A stretch of DNA of 64,000 nucleotides from Ignavibacteriales bacterium (GTDB lineage: Bacteria; Bacteroidota; Ignavibacteria; Ignavibacteriales; Ignavibacteriaceae): the NCBI GenBank assembly GCA_016709765.1, contig JADJMD010000016.1:62001-126000 (forward strand). The letters are read 5' to 3'. The stretch's first letter is position 1. Every line of letters begins with the position of its first letter. The notes below the pieces were generated by a model that saw only the letters and a list, made by a program, of their open reading frames with translations, ran no database searches and was not told the DNA's origin. A program made the translations under genes and the position numbers. Below are positions 28,845 to 38,300 of this stretch, piece by piece.

Positions 28845-30191
28845 ATGGAATTATTGTTTGTTTTTGTAATGATACTGTTTGCAAATTTTTTATTGGCTGC
28901 CGCAGAAATTGCTTTAGCTGCTTTTGGTGAAACTAAAATTGATGAACTAAAAGAAAACTCAGATAAGTATGTTCCATATTTTGAAAAGTTAAATGAAAAT
29001 CAGGAACAAGTTTACAGCAGTATTCATCTTGCATTTACCTTTTTAACGGTGCTGACTTCAATTATCGGTTATTTTTTATTTTCAAACTGGATTTATCCTT
29101 CGCTTTTATCTCTACTAAATTTATCATCGATTTATTCAATCGGAATATCAATTCTCACGACAACAATTTTAGTGACTCTATCAATTTTAGTGTTTAATGT
29201 GCTTGTTCCCAAAGCCATCGCTTATCGTTATTCGGATTTTATTGGTAAACGATCTATAAAAATAGTTTTACTTTTATCTTCAACCCTAAAGTTTGTTACT
29301 GAAGCCATAACAGCATTAAGCAATATTATTTTATTACCGTTTAAAGAAAAAATAAATTTCTCACAAGAACGTCCATCGGAAGATGAAATACTTGATATAA
29401 TATCGGATGGTGTAAAATCAGGTACGATAGATGAAGCAGATCAAGAGATAATTGAAAACATATTTGAGTTTAATGATCTTAAAGCAGATGAAGTTATGAT
29501 TCCACGAACTGAAATGGTTGCAATAAATCTAATTGAAGAAGATGAAAAAAATATAGCATCGATAATAAAAACAGGTCATACATTGGTCCCAGTATTTGAA
29601 AATTCTTTAGACAATATTATTGGGATACTTCATACAAAAGATGTGATGAAATCTATAATTGAAAAGAAAAAATATTCTCTAAAACAACTTCTTCGTCCTG
29701 CATATTTTGCCCCTGAAACAAAACTAATTTCAGAAATATTAAAAGATATGCAGAAGCAAGGTGAGCGAATTGCCATTGTTACTGATGAATATGGAGGTAC
29801 AGAGGGCGTGATAACGATGGAAGATATTCTGGAAGAAATAGTTGGCGAGATTAAAGACAAAACTAAAAGCGAAGTTCAGGATTACAGCGTTTCGCCAGAA
29901 GGAAAATTTTATATACTTGGTTCTATGGTTATTGATGATTTTAATGAAACATTTAATATTCAATTAGAAGAATCAGATGAATATAATACGGTTGCAGGTT
30001 TTGTTGCATATAAGACTGGAAAAATTTTAAATCCAGGAGAAAAATTTGATTTTAAGAATTTAACTTTTGAGCTAATAAAAAGATTCGTCAGAAAATGGTC
30101 CAATTCAAAATTTTTGATGAAAAGGGGACTTTTGGTATTAAAACATCAGATCAATAAAATCTTTCAAAAAAATTGCAAAGAAATTGAATAA
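28845..30191 (+). CDS. HlyC/CorC-type membrane protein with DUF21 and CBS domains (probable late frameshift)
   Basis: The protein has a DUF21 membrane domain (residues 1-160, about four helices), a CBS pair (DEVMIPRTEMVAIN and GERIAIVTDEYGGTEGVITMEDILEEIVGEI) and a CorC-HlyC domain (YILGSMVIDDFNETF). Members of this CNNM/CorC group have roles in Mg2+ export or tolerance. After FELIKR (about 30085) the frame is odd and basic. One inserted base would instead give QKMVQFKIFDEKGTFGIKTSDQ with a stop at 30155-30157, which looks like a natural end. The written stop at 30191 is therefore probably wrong. Confidence 0.85.
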   Translation: MELLFVFVMILFANFLLAAAEIALAAFGETKIDELKENSDKYVPYFEKLNENQEQVYSSIHLAFTFLTVLTSIIGYFLFSNWIYPSLLSLLNLSSIYSIGISILTTTILVTLSILVFNVLVPKAIAYRYSDFIGKRSIKIVLLLSSTLKFVTEAITALSNIILLPFKEKINFSQERPSEDEILDIISDGVKSGTIDEADQEIIENIFEFNDLKADEVMIPRTEMVAINLIEEDEKNIASIIKTGHTLVPVFENSLDNIIGILHTKDVMKSIIEKKKYSLKQLLRPAYFAPETKLISEILKDMQKQGERIAIVTDEYGGTEGVITMEDILEEIVGEIKDKTKSEVQDYSVSPEGKFYILGSMVIDDFNETFNIQLEESDEYNTVAGFVAYKTGKILNPGEKFDFKNLTFELIKRFVRKWSNSKFLMKRGLLVLKHQINKIFQKNCKEIE

Positions 30192-30221
30192 ATACTATTT
30201 TTGGCTCACAAAATTTGAAAC

Positions 30222-30294
30222 GCTGGCATAGCTCAATTGGTAGAGCAGCTGATTTGTAATCAGCAGGTTGCGGGTTCGAGTCCCATTGCCAGCT
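30222..30294 (+). tRNA. tRNA-Thr(TGT), intact, left boundary of tandem islands
   Basis: The 73-nt cloverleaf has acceptor GCTGGCA/TGCCAGC, D arm with GCTC/GAGC, anticodon stem CTGAT/ATCAG with loop containing TGT, T arm GCGGG TTCGAGT CCCAT (outer pair and second pair non-canonical), and no encoded CCA. It is followed by its own terminator at 30299-30331. Its last 34 nt plus CA are repeated exactly at 52439-52474. Confidence 0.95.
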
Positions 30295-30296
30295 CA
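30261..30296 (+). repeat. attL: 36-bp direct repeat at the tRNA-Thr 3' end
   Basis: Positions 30261-30296 equal 52439-52474 base for base. The repeat spans the 3' anticodon stem through the acceptor stem and ends two bases beyond the tRNA, the classic attachment-site geometry for tyrosine-recombinase elements. Confidence 0.9.
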
Positions 30297-30298
30297 AG

Positions 30299-30331
30299 AA
30301 ACCTCGAAAATGAAAGATTTTCGGGGTTTTT
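30299..30331 (+). terminator. Terminator after tRNA-Thr
   Basis: AAACCTCGAAAA (30299-30310) pairs with TTTTCGGGGTTT (30318-30329) with one G.T pair and a 7-nt loop, followed by Ts. Analogous terminators follow both downstream att copies. Confidence 0.85.
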
Positions 30332-30370
30332 TTATTTCTGAGAAAAATGAATTTCGGTAGTATTTAATGA

Positions 30371-30543
30371 AATTGACCTCAATTGACCTACCTTTTTGAC
30401 CCTTACTATGGCAAACACTATGGCTCTTTTCAATGATCGAAACCACTGAAACGAGACAGAAACTTTCCAATATTAACTAGATTCTTAATATTTTATTTGA
30501 GATGGATTACCATTTCAAATTTAGACTATGGCTTTACTATGGC
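30371..30543 (+). promoter_or_regulatory. Paired short direct repeats beside attL, candidate recombinase arm sites
   Basis: ACTATGGC occurs four times in two close pairs: 30405/30417 and 30525/30536. Copies within a pair are 11-12 bp apart, about one helical turn, and the pairs are 120 bp apart. Just upstream AATTGACCT is repeated at 30371 and 30381. The stretch 30332-30856 has no supported gene. Such phased repeats next to a tRNA att site are what arm-type integrase/excisionase sites look like. Confidence 0.45.
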
Positions 30544-30856
30544 TCTCAACCATAATTATGTCATTTTGATTATTTTTCACATTCTATTTTCAGATTCTCG
30601 AACGTAAATTTTGAGTGTTATTTGTGCCTGTAATATAGCTTGGGAGAGTCAGGGACTGTTTTCACCTTCCGAAAAACTTCATTGTTAGCTCAAAATAGCA
30701 TTTATTTTAAAAAGAGGAACCATTTTGGTACCAGCTTAATATTATTGGCAGAAACAAAGAGCAATACTAATCAGTGAATATATTTTAATCGCTTTATAAT
30801 TATAAATAACCATCCTTCCATTTAAAACTTTCTTTACCGATCTTTGCAATACACTA

Positions 30857-32936
30857 ATGGGTATAACAGTGGAGATCCTAGGATTAGAAAAAAAATATTC
30901 AGAACTTGTAATCTTCCTTGAAGCACCTTCCTCCAAGCGAACTAAATTATTAAGAATTTCAGAATTCTTTAGTTTAGTGCTTTCCAGTTCTAATCTTAAT
31001 TTAACAGAAGCATACCTTTCCGATCATTTCGCAGAATATCTTTCGTTAATTAAAACCATCAAGATCAGAGGGCTTAACCTGGATGATTTAACTTTTATTC
31101 GGGACCAGTTTATAAAAGTATGTGAATTGGATTTTTTAACCAACTATAAATCTGACATGGCAGAAGCTCTTATAATTTTAAAGAAAAAATATGAATTAAT
31201 GTGTTCCTGGTTAGATGGAAGTAATGAAGATATTTCAAGAAGCATTATTTATTTCCCGGTGCTTGAAAAAAATATTAAAGAGAAGTTACTTGGATTTTTA
31301 GAAATATTAAAAGTTCAGGTTATCGATGGAGAGAATCAATTTAATATTGAACCGGCTGAATCAGAAAATGATACTCAATTACAAAATCAATTGCATTTAT
31401 GCTGGGATAATGCAATTGAGTATTGCAAAAACACATCAAGAAAATCAAAGAATCACACACTGTTGAACTAAGATGTGAGAATAAACTTGGGGTATACGTC
31501 GGTAATTCACTGGGCACAGCATTAACTCTTGCATTTATTGAAGCAATACTTAAACATTACAATTCAAAAACCATAGTTAACATTAATGGCTGTATTGCGG
31601 TTACCGGGGGAATTGATAAAAATTCTAAAATAATATCAACAAGTAAATCAATTATAGATACCAAAGTTGAATTCGTTTTCTTTTCAGACGCGCAGATATT
31701 TTGTGTTCCGAAAGTTGATGAGATATGGGCAGAAGATAAACTTGCTCAACTTATTGTAAAATATCCAAATAGAAAATTAAAAATCATTGGATTAACTGAC
31801 CTTGAAGATTTATTAAGCAGAAGGAACATTGTTGATATTCATAAAAGAAATATCATTGAGCGATTTGTATTATATGCTTACAAAAAATGGAAAAGTATTC
31901 TGTTAGCGATGGTACTTACGGTAGTTTTTATTTTTTGTTTGCATTAGATTTTGATAATAATCCAGCAATGTTTCATCAAGAAGGAAATCTCCTAAGTGTC
32001 CAGAATCGAAATGGTAAAGACTTGTGGTCGATACACTTAAATTTTGATCAAAGAGATGGGTCTAATGATAGATCAAGATATAGCAGAAAAATAATTGATA
32101 TAAATAATGATGGTGTGAATGAAGTTATTATAGCAGAAGAAGAAATGAATTCTGATTCTTATGATAATGGAAGAGTTGCTTGCTTTGATAAAAATAAAAA
32201 CCTTATCTGGGAATATAATTTTAGAGATACTGTATCAACATTTAGGAAATGGACAAACAACTATCAGATTTCAATTATTGATACTACCACGATAAATAAT
32301 ACAAAAGTTATTTTACTTATGGCCCGCAACATTCCCAATTTTTCTAATGCAATATTTAAACTTAATGTTGTTACTGGAAAACGATTTGATAGTACAGCCA
32401 CATTATGGAATGCCGGTGCCATTACAAATGCGATGATTGGCGATTTTAATAAAGACAATATTAAAGAAGTTATTGTTGCCGGGATGCATAATGGATATGA
32501 AAAAGCTATTTTATTCTCAATTAATCTTGATAATTTAAAGGGGCAAACACCAGCCCCTGACCGATACAAATTCAAAAATATACCCAAAGCTGTAATTAAT
32601 GAATTTGTTTTATTACCCCATACTGATTATGGTAAACTCTTTAGCCGTTCAAACATAGTTTTATTGAACGGTCTATATTACGCCCCTAGTTCAAAGGAAA
32701 TAGTTATTTCTGTTCGTGATGGGCAAGATAAACCGATCATATTTTATTATGGGTTTAGTAATGAATTAGATTTCCAATGGGTTGATTGTGCCGATAATGC
32801 TCAACAGGTAAGAGACTCGCTTGTTTCGCAGGGAACACTAAAACCTCCTTATACCAATACAGATGAATACTTTAAGATTCTAAAAGATGAAATAAGATAT
32901 TGGGACGGTAAAGAATTCATTTCAAAGGGATATTGA
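30857..32936 (+). CDS. Possible transmembrane sensor: helical domain, Lon/S16-like domain, TM, FG-GAP-like propeller (two frameshifts)
   Basis: Three frames (30857-31471, 31423-31947, 31887-32936) join if one base is restored in an A5 run at 31427-31431 and one in the T tract at 31925-31936. The resulting protein of about 690 aa has a helical N-terminal domain (about 190 aa). A region resembling the Lon peptidase fold follows: VGNSLGTALTLAFIEA carries a Ser where Lon has its nucleophile, and IAVTGGIDKNSKIISTSKSI carries Lys residues near the Lon Lys position. Next come one membrane helix (SILLAMVLTVVFIFCL) and a propeller with IDINNDGVNEVIIAEE and GDFNKDNIKEVIVAG blades. No Lon AAA+ domain is present. 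It could transmit an outside signal to the cytoplasm. The family is not recognised. Confidence 0.6.
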
Positions 32937-32971
32937 AATTCTAGTTTGCTAGAATTAAAGAGTAGCTAAAG

Positions 32972-33498
32972 CTAAAATTCAATTTTAACCAGATCAGCAT
33001 CTATTGCCTGGCCAATTTTCAATGGTTCGGTATTATCATTAAGATGGTATTTAAGATTTTGGGGTTCGATAATAATGTGAAAATCTTTTAAGATCTCATC
33101 GTGAGTAGAGAAAACAAACACCTTAGTTGTACTGCCGTATGTAAGAACTTTAATAAGATAATCCTTACCGTCATCTACAAATGTTTTTGTAACCATCTTT
33201 GGTGCTGTATTATTTTCTGATGCAGCGGCTAAAACTAAATGATTTGGTTTCTTGTTTTTTAATGGTTCATGCATAGGGTATAGAATAATAACACTTGGCA
33301 ATTTGTAAGATTTTTTTTTTTAGAAATTCTTTCTTTTAGTAATGGTGATATTTCTTTATCCAATGCAGATTTCATCTCTTTATAAAAAATTACAGCTACT
33401 GAAGAATCTTCAATTGAAGACAAAAATGCTTTTAGCTCCTCACGAACAGACTCCGGGAAGAATACAAAATTAAATATGTCACGTTCCGTTACTTTCAA
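32972..33498 (-). CDS. Hypothetical small protein, possible anti-sigma-like partner (one frameshift)
   Basis: Two frames (33259-33498 and 32972-33301) join into about 175 aa if the 11-nt homopolymer at 33311-33321 had 12 bases, giving ISKKKKSYKLPSVIILYP. The N-terminal part (ERDIFNFVFFPESVREELKAFL) resembles the short cytoplasmic anchors of some anti-sigma or regulator proteins; the C-terminal part is beta-rich (YLIKVLTYGSTTKVFVFS). No signal peptide or membrane helix is seen. It follows the 325-aa gene by 58 bp on the same strand. Role inferred only from this pairing. Confidence 0.5.
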
Positions 33499-33556
33499 AT
33501 TACTTTATTCCTTTGTCTATTATATAATTAAAAAAAATGCTGATTCGGAAAGTGTA

Positions 33557-34534
33557 TTAATTTTTCTCTTGTAGATTGTCAGCAATCACAGATTTTGTTA
33601 CTCTAACCAGGTACTCGAGGATATTATGGTAATTATCTTTGTAGGCTTCTTTACTCAAATCTTTAATATAGGGGGCAAGATAATCATATAATCCTGGATT
33701 TATCCCGCCATTTTTCAAATCTACTGATATATCGGTCAACGCACTTCTAATAGATTTACTTTCTGAATTATTTAATTTTCCATTTGCAGTATAGGAATTA
33801 TCTAATTTCTTTAATGCAGATTTTAGTGCAAAGTCTACGATCTCATCCATTTCAAATTGTTTTCTAGTCATTTCAGAAGATTTGATTAATACATATTCTG
33901 AAAAGTTGATATGTTTTAACTTGTAAACAAGATCATTTAATGGAATTGCGGAAACGAATTTTGTTTCTGTCTGAAGATAGTTTATCAAATTTGAAAAAAG
34001 TTTTTTCTTATTTGCAAAAAGATGTGTAGGTAAATTTTCAAACTCCTGCTGACTAATGAATAATGTATCTCTAATTTCATCATCACTTTTTATAATATAA
34101 GTCTTACCTAATGATTGAGATTTTTTATATCCCTGAGTCTTGATAAGATAATTAACTGAATCAAGAATTTTGGAAAAGAATGGATCTTCTTCCTTAAGTA
34201 AAGAATAAATATGCTGTTCAACCCTACTAGCAACAATTTTATTTAGGAAGTATAAAGCATCTTCCTCAGTTTTTATAGCGGGCTGCCAGTTATTAAAAGA
34301 TGTCCGGATTGAAATATTCTGATCTTCTTTTTCTCTAACGAACAATGGTGCGATAGCATCAAGAGCAAATTCCTCAAAACTAAGTTCTTCGTTCTGTAAA
34401 AATTTATAAATTTTTCTATAATTACAATGAAGATATGAGAGAGCAATCGATTGACAAATTTTAATAACGTTATTTAGAAATAGATCAGAATCCAGATTTG
34501 TTAAAAAGACTAATATTTCAGAATTCTTCTTCAT
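33557..34534 (-). CDS. Hypothetical protein, possibly sigma-factor-like regulator
   Basis: The 325-aa soluble protein is helical and charged, with no recognised family. The segment DLFLNNVIKICQSIALSYL and later ALYFLNKIVASRVEQHIYSLL are faintly like sigma-70 region-2 and linker helices, and the second half could hold a further helical domain, but no clear helix-turn-helix stands out. It is the first gene of a two-gene minus-strand unit, convergent with the Lon-like/propeller gene and divergent from the cohesin cluster. Regulation of the neighbouring secretome is a guess. Confidence 0.45.
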   Translation of the reverse strand: MKKNSEILVFLTNLDSDLFLNNVIKICQSIALSYLHCNYRKIYKFLQNEELSFEEFALDAIAPLFVREKEDQNISIRTSFNNWQPAIKTEEDALYFLNKIVASRVEQHIYSLLKEEDPFFSKILDSVNYLIKTQGYKKSQSLGKTYIIKSDDEIRDTLFISQQEFENLPTHLFANKKKLFSNLINYLQTETKFVSAIPLNDLVYKLKHINFSEYVLIKSSEMTRKQFEMDEIVDFALKSALKKLDNSYTANGKLNNSESKSIRSALTDISVDLKNGGINPGLYDYLAPYIKDLSKEAYKDNYHNILEYLVRVTKSVIADNLQEKN

Positions 34535-34784
34535 AAGGGAAATGAAGATAATAAAAGTTAATTAATAATGCCCGTTTTCTTATTAAAATAAAAAATGCGT
34601 TCAGATATTTATTGACAGCTGACAAATAAAGTTAGTTTTCAGGTTCTATATACTAAGTCCATTCCATACAAAGTTTTAGTAAAAATTTATATAAGCGGTG
34701 GTCAAACTGCTTTATTATTTTTTTAAAATATTCAAAAAAAATTATAATAATTTTCCGAGCGAATAGAGATTAAGTATATATATC

Positions 34785-34844
34785 TTCTGCTAGGGTAACA
34801 AGCTAAACTATTTCATTCTTAGTAGGGATCCCTTGTTAGTAGAA
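34785..34844 (+). ncRNA. Candidate structured leader hairpin
   Basis: TTCTGCTA (34785-34792) and AACAAG (34797-34802) pair with TAGTAGAA (34837-34844) and CTTGTT (34832-34837), giving a long stem with a 4-nt bulge around a 29-nt loop. It lies about 20 bp before a small reading frame in an otherwise gene-free 330-bp spacer (34535-34864). Confidence 0.45.
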
Positions 34845-34864
34845 TTAATAAGCATTATTGTAAT

Positions 34865-35134
34865 TTGTATTTCATTCAGTATTCCTGTCGAAGGCGTATC
34901 CACGCATACTTATATAAATTCAGAGATATTTACAACACAACAAGTTTGGTTATTAAGGTGAAAGAAAATGTAAAAAAAAATATCAAAGACTCTGAGTTTT
35001 TAGAAGTTATTCTTGGTTGTGGTTTGAATTATATCCTTTATAAAATAATACGTGAAGGTAGAAATATTTTTGTGCCCGATTTAAATAAAATTAATAGGGA
35101 TGAACTACTATCCCTGCAATTGGAAAAATATTAA
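34865..35134 (+). CDS. Hypothetical 89-aa protein
   Basis: The frame starts with TTG at 34865; a GTG at 34959 is another possible start. The product is basic and partly helical (VIKVKENVKKNIKDSEFLEVILGCGLNYILYKIIREG). I do not recognise it and see no motif. It is preceded by a hairpin-rich leader and followed within 2 bp by a perfect AGGAGG. It may be a real small protein or chance coding in a leader region. Confidence 0.35.
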   Translation: MYFIQYSCRRRIHAYLYKFRDIYNTTSLVIKVKENVKKNIKDSEFLEVILGCGLNYILYKIIREGRNIFVPDLNKINRDELLSLQLEKY

Positions 35135-35135
35135 T

Positions 35136-35276
35136 AGGAGGAAGAAATGAAACTTGATTCAAAACATCCTCCCTAAAAAGCGTCTGCAGAAATCCCGTTA
35201 AATTTAAATAACTGCTGAGCGGTACTCGAGCAATAAAATTTAACTAAAGAAAACTGCAGACAAAAGTTTTTAATTA
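35136..35276 (+). promoter_or_regulatory. Structured leader with nine-codon ORF upstream of a large T9SS gene
   Basis: AGGAGG at 35136-35141 precedes a nine-residue ORF (35147-35176, MKLDSKHPP). Its last codons contain CCTCC (35168-35172), which can pair with and hide that Shine-Dalgarno. Downstream are three nested helices: GTCTGCAG/CTGCAGAC (35182-35189 with 35254-35261), GTTAAATTT/AAATTTAAC (35197-35205 with 35236-35244), and TGCTGAG with CTCgAGCA (35213-35219 with 35225-35232, one bulged G). It lies just before the 1301-aa gene. I do not recognise it as a known riboswitch class. Confidence 0.6.
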
Positions 35277-35316
35277 ATTCCTAGATAAAATATAAAACAA
35301 TTAGGAGAAAAATTTT

Positions 35317-38300
35317 ATGAAAAAGTTATTCTTATTTACACTGTTGCTGATGTATTCTGTACTTTTAGTAGCACAGGATAAACCTAGTCCTGTTAGTCCA
35401 TTTGATAATGGAAATATGTTTGCGAGAACTACTACCCAATCAAATGGAAATATGATTAGCGATGGAGCGGAATCAATTCTTGATGCCTTTACAACTGGTG
35501 GTAATAGACTTGTTGCAATGCAGAATCCTAACGGTGGTTGGGGTTGGCCTTTGACCGGTACGAGTGCCTTAAATACTATTGGACCAATTACAATGGGACT
35601 TGCTCAAGCATATCAACAAACAGGATTAAGTACTCATCGTACCGCATTATTAAATGCAGGTGCATTGTTATTAACTAAAACAAATAATTTTTCACCGTCT
35701 GATGGTTACCTTGCAGCAACCTTAGACAAAGTACTAGGTGTTACAACCTATACAACCCACGTAAAAACAAATTTCTATGACCAACTTGCAGCTGGAACGT
35801 ATGACAAAAATGGACTAGGAACTCTTTATAACACTTCGGACTACATAAATCTTGTACGTACGAATAGAGCCGGTACACAAGCGAATATGGCCGCGTGGGA
35901 TGTGGGAATGGGTTTGGTAGGTGCAGCAATGTGTGGTGCAAGCACTTCAGAGTGGATTGATGGTGTTAAGGCAGAAATTAATGAATTAGATGGTAACGCA
36001 TGGTATGATGTAATAGGTTTAGCTGGTGCAGTCTACGGTCTTGCTTATGTAAATGAAGATTTCGATCCAACTGCTGGTTGGCATATTGCAGCAAGTAATA
36101 TAAATGACTTAGCTGCTACTTTAGCAACTTATCAGATTGTTGGAGGTGGATTTACATGGAATCAAGCTTATGTAATTCCGGGTGACTTAAATGAATCTAT
36201 TCAGGAAACAGCATATTCTATCCTTGCTCTTAATGAGGTTAATCGAACTTTATACTTAACAAATATAGAAGGTGCTGCTGATTATATGATGAGTGTCCAA
36301 CTAGGTACTGGAGGATGGAGTAATGATCAATTTACAATAAGTGAAAATAATGAAGTTACAGGTGAAGCATTATGGGGTATTAGTGTCGCTTATCCTGCCC
36401 CAGTTTATAATTTAACTAAGGATGTATACTATCCAACAATTCAAGGTGCAATTAACGATGCAACGGCAGGAAATACTATTTCAGTTGCAGCAGGAACATA
36501 TGCAGAAAACCTAATATTAAACAAATCAATTACTATTCTTGGGCCTAATGAACTAAACAGCCCGAATACTGATACACGTGTGTTAGAGGCAATTCTTAAA
36601 CCTCAGATCGGTGGACATGCCATCTTGGCAAATGCAAATGATATGAATATTGTAATAAAAGGGATTACCATTGATATGGTAGATGCTGCTATAATTGATA
36701 ATAGATTTGTAGAATTGATAAATCGAACTAATACATCATGGCTATTTGAAAATAATATTTTCACAAATGCTTACGAGTGTAATAATGGTAACTGGTATAT
36801 CACCGGGAATACAAATCCTTTCTCTTTAACCTTAACTGATAATTTATTTGATAATAGTGCAGTTTCAAATGGAATATCATTGTGGAGTACGAATATCCAG
36901 ACAATAAATATTCAAAATAACGTATGGCTTGATAATGGAGGCTGGGCAATGAACTTTAATAATGTTGTTGGTACAATTGCAAACAACACAATAAAGAATA
37001 CTACTATATCAGGTCCAAATTGGTATGATGACCAAGCAGGTATTATTCTTGCCTCAGCCGGAAATAATGTTACCCTTAATAGCAATACCTTTGATCTGCT
37101 CTCTGCATCTGCAATAAATATCTACCCGAACTATGGAGGTACATTAACTGGCACCAGTAACGTATTCAAGAATATACAAGGCTCAGCAATTAAAGTTAGA
37201 AAAGAAGGTGAAATAACTGGTGATATTTCAAATGTTTCTTTCAATAATAATTCATTATTAAACAACACACTTAGTATTGAGAATCTTGCCCCAGGAATGT
37301 TCAATGCAGAAAACAATTGGTGGGGTACTGCTGTTGAATCTGAAATACAGGCCATGATTAGTGGACCAGTAGATTACGATCCGTGGATTGGAAAAGCTGA
37401 AACAATAAATATATCTCAAGCAACCCCGGTTGTTTATGATTTCCCTCTTGCTGGAGTCAAAATGGTATTTAACACTTTACCATCAGGTGGCGGCAATGTT
37501 ACAGTATCAAGATATAATGAAGCACCGACACCTTTCCCAAGCGGTTATACTAATGTTGGGCTTTGGCTGGACATAACTTCAACAATGGCAAACTATTCTT
37601 TTAATGTAGATGTTTCCGTTGATGTATTCGGAATTCCTGGTTTTGATGCCTCAACTACAGTAATGTATTATAACTCTACAACCAGCAGCTGGTTGGCAGT
37701 TTCAGGTGGTACCTACCTAGCATCAGATCCATTGTTCGGTGGTCATCCTTCATTTTCATTTACTACCAATCACTTTACACCATTTACATTTATTAATACA
37801 CCATCAACCGCATACAATGTTTACTTAAGCTCAAGTCCAACAGCTGCGGCAGGTATTATTTATCCTAATGATGCTTGGGGATTTACTAATGCATTATATG
37901 AACCTAATGATTGGGATTTTACTTCTCCAATAGAACTTTACATAGTTCCAGAAATTGGTTCAGTTTTCGCTGCCTCAGATATAACAATACAATGGGATAA
38001 TACATTATTTAGTTATGCAGGTGTTGATAAAACTGGCGGAATTTATAATGGCGCTAATTTTCAGTTCTTGTATGATCAATTAGGTACTACTGATCAGGTG
38101 ACTATAAATGCAAGCTCGCTTTTAACCAATAACTTTACTATTACTTCTGGTAACTATATAGCCAAATTAAATCTTAACATATTAAAGCCGGGATTCGGAG
38201 CAATCAGTTTTACAGCATTAGATTTTAGGGCTTATAATGGTGCAGGTGGTCAGCTTGGTGTATATGTAACAGGAAATAATGCACAGGTAAAATCCTATCT

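Noticed and set aside
30742..30936. 64-aa minus-strand frame as possible integrase remnant
   Set aside because: No recombinase motif; overlaps the start of the sensor gene.
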